A DNA stretch of 64,000 bases from JAJDXO01 sp965213765 (GTDB lineage: Bacteria; Pseudomonadota; Alphaproteobacteria; Rhodospirillales; UBA2165): contig OZ243926.1 of the NCBI GenBank assembly GCA_965213765.1, forward strand, positions 2,480,001 through 2,544,000, given 5' to 3'. The position numbers and the translations under genes are program-made. Positions 61,132 to 64,000 of this stretch are shown here, in pieces. The notes beneath the pieces are model-generated. The model had not been told where the DNA came from. It worked only from the letters and a program-made list of their open reading frames with translations, and searched no databases. Numbering within the stretch: the stretch's first letter is position 1; the number at the start of each line of letters is the position of its first letter.

Positions 61132-61308
61132 ATGGAAGCAATTCAATCCTTCCTGGATATGGGCGGGTACGCGGCCTTCGTGTGGCCGGCATATGGCGCC
61201 ACGGCGCTGGTGTTGGCCGGACTCTTCGCGATGAGCCTCGGCAGGATGCGAGCCAACGAAAGGGCGCTGGCCGAGCTGCGTGGCGGCGATGACGAGGAAG
61301 ACGCGTGA
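61132..61308 (+). CDS. ccmD: Heme exporter protein CcmD
   Basis: CcmD is a small single-helix protein that stabilises CcmABC with CcmE. The 58-residue product starts MEAIQSFLDMGGYAAFVWPAYG, with one transmembrane helix at about 12-38, followed by a short charged C-terminus. FVWPAYGATALVL matches the family signature. The ATG at 61132 fits the family; the longer open frame upstream lies inside ccmC. It overlaps ccmE by four bases. Confidence 0.92.
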   Translation: MEAIQSFLDMGGYAAFVWPAYGATALVLAGLFAMSLGRMRANERALAELRGGDDEEDA

Positions 61309-61742
61309 AGCGGAAGCATCAACGCATGACCTTGCTTGGGGCCGGCGGACTGGCTGTCGCCGCTGCCGCCGCCCTCGTGCTCACCGCCTTCGAGGACAAT
61401 ATTGTCTTCTTTCACAGTCCGACCGAACTGAGTGAACGAAATTTCGCCCCCGCTCAGCGGCTCCGCATCGGCGGACTGGTTGAAGCGGGCAGCGTCGCCA
61501 AAGCCGCCGACGGTGTCTCTGTCTCATTCACGGTGACGGATACCGCCAAGTCGGTACCGGTCACCTTCAAGGGCATCCTTCCCGACCTTTTCCGCGAGGG
61601 TCAAGGCATCGTCGCCGAGGGTCGCCTGCGCGAAGGCGTGTTCGTCGCCACCGAGGTCCTGGCCAAGCATGATGAAACATACATGCCGCCGGAGGTCGCG
61701 GAGGCGATCAAGAAATCCGGTCAGTGGAAAGGCGGGCAGTAG
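61305..61742 (+). CDS. ccmE: Cytochrome c-type biogenesis heme chaperone CcmE
   Basis: CcmE carries heme covalently from CcmC to CcmF. The 145-residue product has an N-terminal anchor helix (about 8-28), an OB-fold periplasmic domain, and the heme-binding site H122-x3-Y126 in AKHDETYMPPE. This is the HxxxY class with histidine as the covalent ligand. It begins with GTG and overlaps ccmD by four bases; ccmF follows six bases later. Length and motif are normal. Confidence 0.96.
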   Translation: MKRKHQRMTLLGAGGLAVAAAAALVLTAFEDNIVFFHSPTELSERNFAPAQRLRIGGLVEAGSVAKAADGVSVSFTVTDTAKSVPVTFKGILPDLFREGQGIVAEGRLREGVFVATEVLAKHDETYMPPEVAEAIKKSGQWKGGQ

Positions 61743-61748
61743 CCGATC

Positions 61749-63734
61749 ATGACCGCGGAACTCGGACATTTTGCCCTCATCCTGGCTTTCGCGGCCGCCG
61801 CCCTGCAAAGCACCCTGCCCCTAATCGGCGCCCAGCGCCGGGATTCCGTTTGGATGAGTATCGCCGCACCGGCGGCCATCCTCCAGTTTCTCCTGATCGC
61901 GGTTTCGTTCTGGGCCCTGACCCGCGCCTTCGTACTGTCCGACTTCTCGCTGGTGACCGTGGCGATGAATTCTCACACCGCCAAGCCCCTGCTCTACAAA
62001 ATTTCCGGTGTCTGGGGCAATCACGAGGGCTCCATGCTGTTGTGGGTGCTGGTGCTCTCCCTGTTCGGTGCGGCGATCGCCGTATTCGGCGGCAATTTGA
62101 GACCTACCCTCAAGGTACGCGTTCTGGCCGTTCAGGGTCTGTTGGGCCTTGGTTTTCTCGCGTTCATTCTCTTCACCTCCAACCCGTTCGAACGACTGCT
62201 CCCGATACCGGTCGACGGGCGCGACCTCAACCCGTTGCTGCAGGACCCCGGCCTCGCCGTTCACCCGCCTTTGCTTTACCTCGGCTATGTCGGGCTATCG
62301 ACCACCTTTTCGTTCGCCGTCGCCGCGTTGATCGAGGGTCGGGCCGATCCCGCTTGGGCGCGCTGGGTCCGGCCCTGGACACTTGCCTCCTGGACCTTTC
62401 TCACCGGCGGCATCGTGCTCGGATCGTGGTGGGCCTATTACGAGCTCGGCTGGGGCGGTTGGTGGTTCTGGGATCCGGTCGAAAACGCGTCATTCATGCC
62501 TTGGCTCGCGGCAACCGCCCTCCTTCACTCGGCCATCGTCTCCGAAAAAAGAGACGCGCTAAAAGGCTGGACCGTCTTTCTCGCCATCGTCGCTTTTGCC
62601 TTCTCATTACTCGGTACATTCCTGGTCCGGTCGGGCGTGTTGACATCGGTGCACGCCTTTGCCTCGGACCCGAGCCGCGGCGTGTTCATATTGATGATGC
62701 TGATCGTATCGGTGGGCGGCGCCTTCGCGCTTTATGCTTGGCGGGGCCCGGCCCTCAAAGGGGGTGGGCTTTTCCGCCCCATATCCCGCGAAGGCGGATT
62801 GGTCCTCAACAACTTCCTGCTGACCGCCGCCGCCGCCGCGGTTCTGCTGGGGACCGTCTATCCGCTGATCCTCGACGTACTGAACGCGGGAAAAATCTCC
62901 GTCGGGGCGCCTTATTTCAACAGCGTGTTCATCCCGATGATGGTGCCGTTGGTTCTCGCCATGGGCATAGGTCCGCTGCTCAACTGGAAACGCGGCGAAC
63001 TCGGCCCGACGGTGTATCGGCTTAAAATCAGCGCGGGACTGGCCGTCCTCGCCGGCATCGGCGCCTGGCTGTTTATCGACCGCGCCTCTGCCTTGGCCGC
63101 ATTCGGGGTTTTCCTCGCCGCCTGGCTGATGTTCGCAACGTTGCACGAGTTGGCGGTGCGAATTCATCTGTTCAGGGTTCCTCCGAATGAAAGTTGGCGG
63201 CGTTTGCAGCGCCAGCCGAGGGCGCGATGGGGAATGACCCTCGCCCATGGCGGACTCGCGATTGTCATCGCCGGCATGACCGCGTCTTCGGCATGGACGA
63301 CCGAATCCATCCAGGTCATGAAGCCGGGAGACAGGGTGGATGTCGGCGGCTACGTCTTTACCTTTGACGGCGCCCGGGAGGTGCGGGGCCCCAACTACGC
63401 GGCGACCCAGGGTACGTTTCGCGTCGATAGCGGTGGCAGCGATATCGTGCTGACACCCGAGAAACGATTTTATGACGTTCAGGGTCGGACCACGGAGGCG
63501 GCCATCCACCCGACATTTCTCGGTGATCTTTATGCGGTTCTCGGGGACCCGCGAGGCGAAGACGGAGGTTTCGTCACCCGCCTTTATTTTAATCCGCTCG
63601 TCCCATGGATGTGGGCCGGGTCGTTCATCATGGTCCTTGGCGGCTTTGTGAGCCTGTCCGACCGCCGGCATCGGGTCGGCGCGCCCGGCCGGCAAAAGGC
63701 CGGCGCCCGGGCCACGCCGGCACCGGCAGAATAA
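61749..63734 (+). CDS. ccmF: Heme lyase CcmF
   Basis: CcmF ligates heme to the CXXCH motif of apocytochromes c. The 661-residue product is a polytopic membrane protein with the signature WGNHEGSMLLWV at 89-100 and the WWD motif WWFWDPVENASFMPWL, plus conserved heme-binding histidines in nearby loops. A larger periplasmic domain lies between the last helices (about 530-620). It follows ccmE by six bases and precedes ccmG by two, in the standard order. Confidence 0.96.
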   Translation: MTAELGHFALILAFAAAALQSTLPLIGAQRRDSVWMSIAAPAAILQFLLIAVSFWALTRAFVLSDFSLVTVAMNSHTAKPLLYKISGVWGNHEGSMLLWVLVLSLFGAAIAVFGGNLRPTLKVRVLAVQGLLGLGFLAFILFTSNPFERLLPIPVDGRDLNPLLQDPGLAVHPPLLYLGYVGLSTTFSFAVAALIEGRADPAWARWVRPWTLASWTFLTGGIVLGSWWAYYELGWGGWWFWDPVENASFMPWLAATALLHSAIVSEKRDALKGWTVFLAIVAFAFSLLGTFLVRSGVLTSVHAFASDPSRGVFILMMLIVSVGGAFALYAWRGPALKGGGLFRPISREGGLVLNNFLLTAAAAAVLLGTVYPLILDVLNAGKISVGAPYFNSVFIPMMVPLVLAMGIGPLLNWKRGELGPTVYRLKISAGLAVLAGIGAWLFIDRASALAAFGVFLAAWLMFATLHELAVRIHLFRVPPNESWRRLQRQPRARWGMTLAHGGLAIVIAGMTASSAWTTESIQVMKPGDRVDVGGYVFTFDGAREVRGPNYAATQGTFRVDSGGSDIVLTPEKRFYDVQGRTTEAAIHPTFLGDLYAVLGDPRGEDGGFVTRLYFNPLVPWMWAGSFIMVLGGFVSLSDRRHRVGAPGRQKAGARATPAPAE

Positions 63735-63736
63735 GC

Positions 63737-64000
63737 ATGTCCCGCCGGTTTCTGTTTCTTCTGCCCCTGGTCCTGATCGCCGCCCTCGGTATCGGCTTCT
63801 GGTTTGGTCTGCAACGGGACCCTCAGGCACTGCCGTCGGCACTGATCAACAAGCCGGTACCGGAATTTTCCCTGGCAGCCATCGAAGGGTCCGCGCAGGG
63901 TTTCCGCCGGGATGACCTGCTGGGCAAAGTCTCACTGGTGAACGTTTTTGGGTCCTGGTGCGTGGCCTGCCGGATCGAACATCCATTCCTGATGGAGTTG
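63737..64000 (+). CDS. ccmG: Thiol:disulfide interchange protein CcmG/DsbE (cut by window end)
   Basis: CcmG reduces apocytochrome CXXCH cysteines in the periplasm. Only the first 88 codons are inside the window. They show a signal anchor (MSRRFLFLLPLVLIAALGIG), the DsbE segment PVPEFSLAAIEG, and the active site WCVAC at about residues 75-79 followed by RIEHPFL. A small residue replaces the usual proline in the CPxC-like centre, which occurs in some relatives. It starts two bases after ccmF; ccmH and ccmI are expected next. Confidence 0.93.
   Translation, partial: MSRRFLFLLPLVLIAALGIGFWFGLQRDPQALPSALINKPVPEFSLAAIEGSAQGFRRDDLLGKVSLVNVFGSWCVACRIEHPFLMEL

Overview
The window is high-GC DNA from an alphaproteobacterium, probably Rhodospirillales-like. 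The basis is gene order and protein type: F1 ATP synthase genes beside priA, an mdh-sucCD-sucA-odhB-lpdA block next to sdhCDAB, ffh-rpsP-rimM-trmD-rplS-leuCDB in one run, a PraR/SinR-like XRE regulator, and a System I (Ccm) cytochrome c maturation operon. No species call is possible from sequence alone. Almost everything is core metabolism and housekeeping, densely packed, often with 1-4 nt overlaps.

Layout. 1-3.1 kb (-): atpH-atpA-atpG-atpD, with atpD cut by the window edge. 3.3-5.5 kb (-): priA. 5.7-8.1 kb (+): fructose-6-phosphate aldolase/transaldolase, a DUF484 protein and xerC. 8.1-8.6 kb: intergenic repeats. 8.6-18.2 kb (-): mdh, sucC, sucD, sucA, odhB, lpdA and a STAS-like protein. 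18.4-23.4 kb (-): sdhC-sdhD-sdhA-sdhB, a doubtful small ORF and zapE. With acnA at 48-50.6 kb, much of the TCA cycle is here. 23.4-24.7 kb: a 1.3-kb gap with three perfect DnaA boxes and many predicted hairpins. 24.7-30.4 kb (-): a flavin monooxygenase and a MetE-C-like methyltransferase that overlap, followed by a complete TRAP transporter. This looks like an uncharacterised uptake-and-cleavage pathway. 30.5-39.4 kb (-): a conserved hypothetical, asd, leuB, leuD, leuC, rplS, trmD, rimM, rpsP and ffh. Ahead of ffh are a good promoter and an intrinsic terminator inside the leader. 39.8-43.4 kb (+): an XRE regulator, dapF, mtaB and ftsY. A complete IS5-type element (43362-44677) sits exactly at the ftsY stop codon. 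44.9-52.1 kb (-): NUDIX hydrolase, pgk, a DUF1223 protein, acnA and an MFS carrier. 52.2-58.6 kb: mixed accessory genes (BenE-type carrier, small secreted protein, amidohydrolase, SDR, cupredoxin-like protein, reductive-dehalogenase-like Fe-S protein) plus an orphan plus-strand terminator that suggests a small RNA. 58.9-64 kb (+): ccmA-ccmB-ccmC-ccmD-ccmE-ccmF-ccmG, with ccmG cut by the window end.

How the parts fit together. The TCA genes feed succinate dehydrogenase and the ATP synthase, and the Ccm operon matures the c-type cytochromes of the same respiratory chain. The asd, leu and dapF genes supply amino-acid and cell-wall precursors. ffh and ftsY are the two GTPases of signal-recognition-particle targeting.

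Most worth a second look: the 23.4-24.7 kb gap, the orphan sRNA-like locus at 55.7-55.8 kb, the attenuator-like ffh leader, the monooxygenase-methyltransferase-TRAP cluster, and the long low-complexity C-terminal tails on L19, S16 (both acidic) and malate dehydrogenase (basic).
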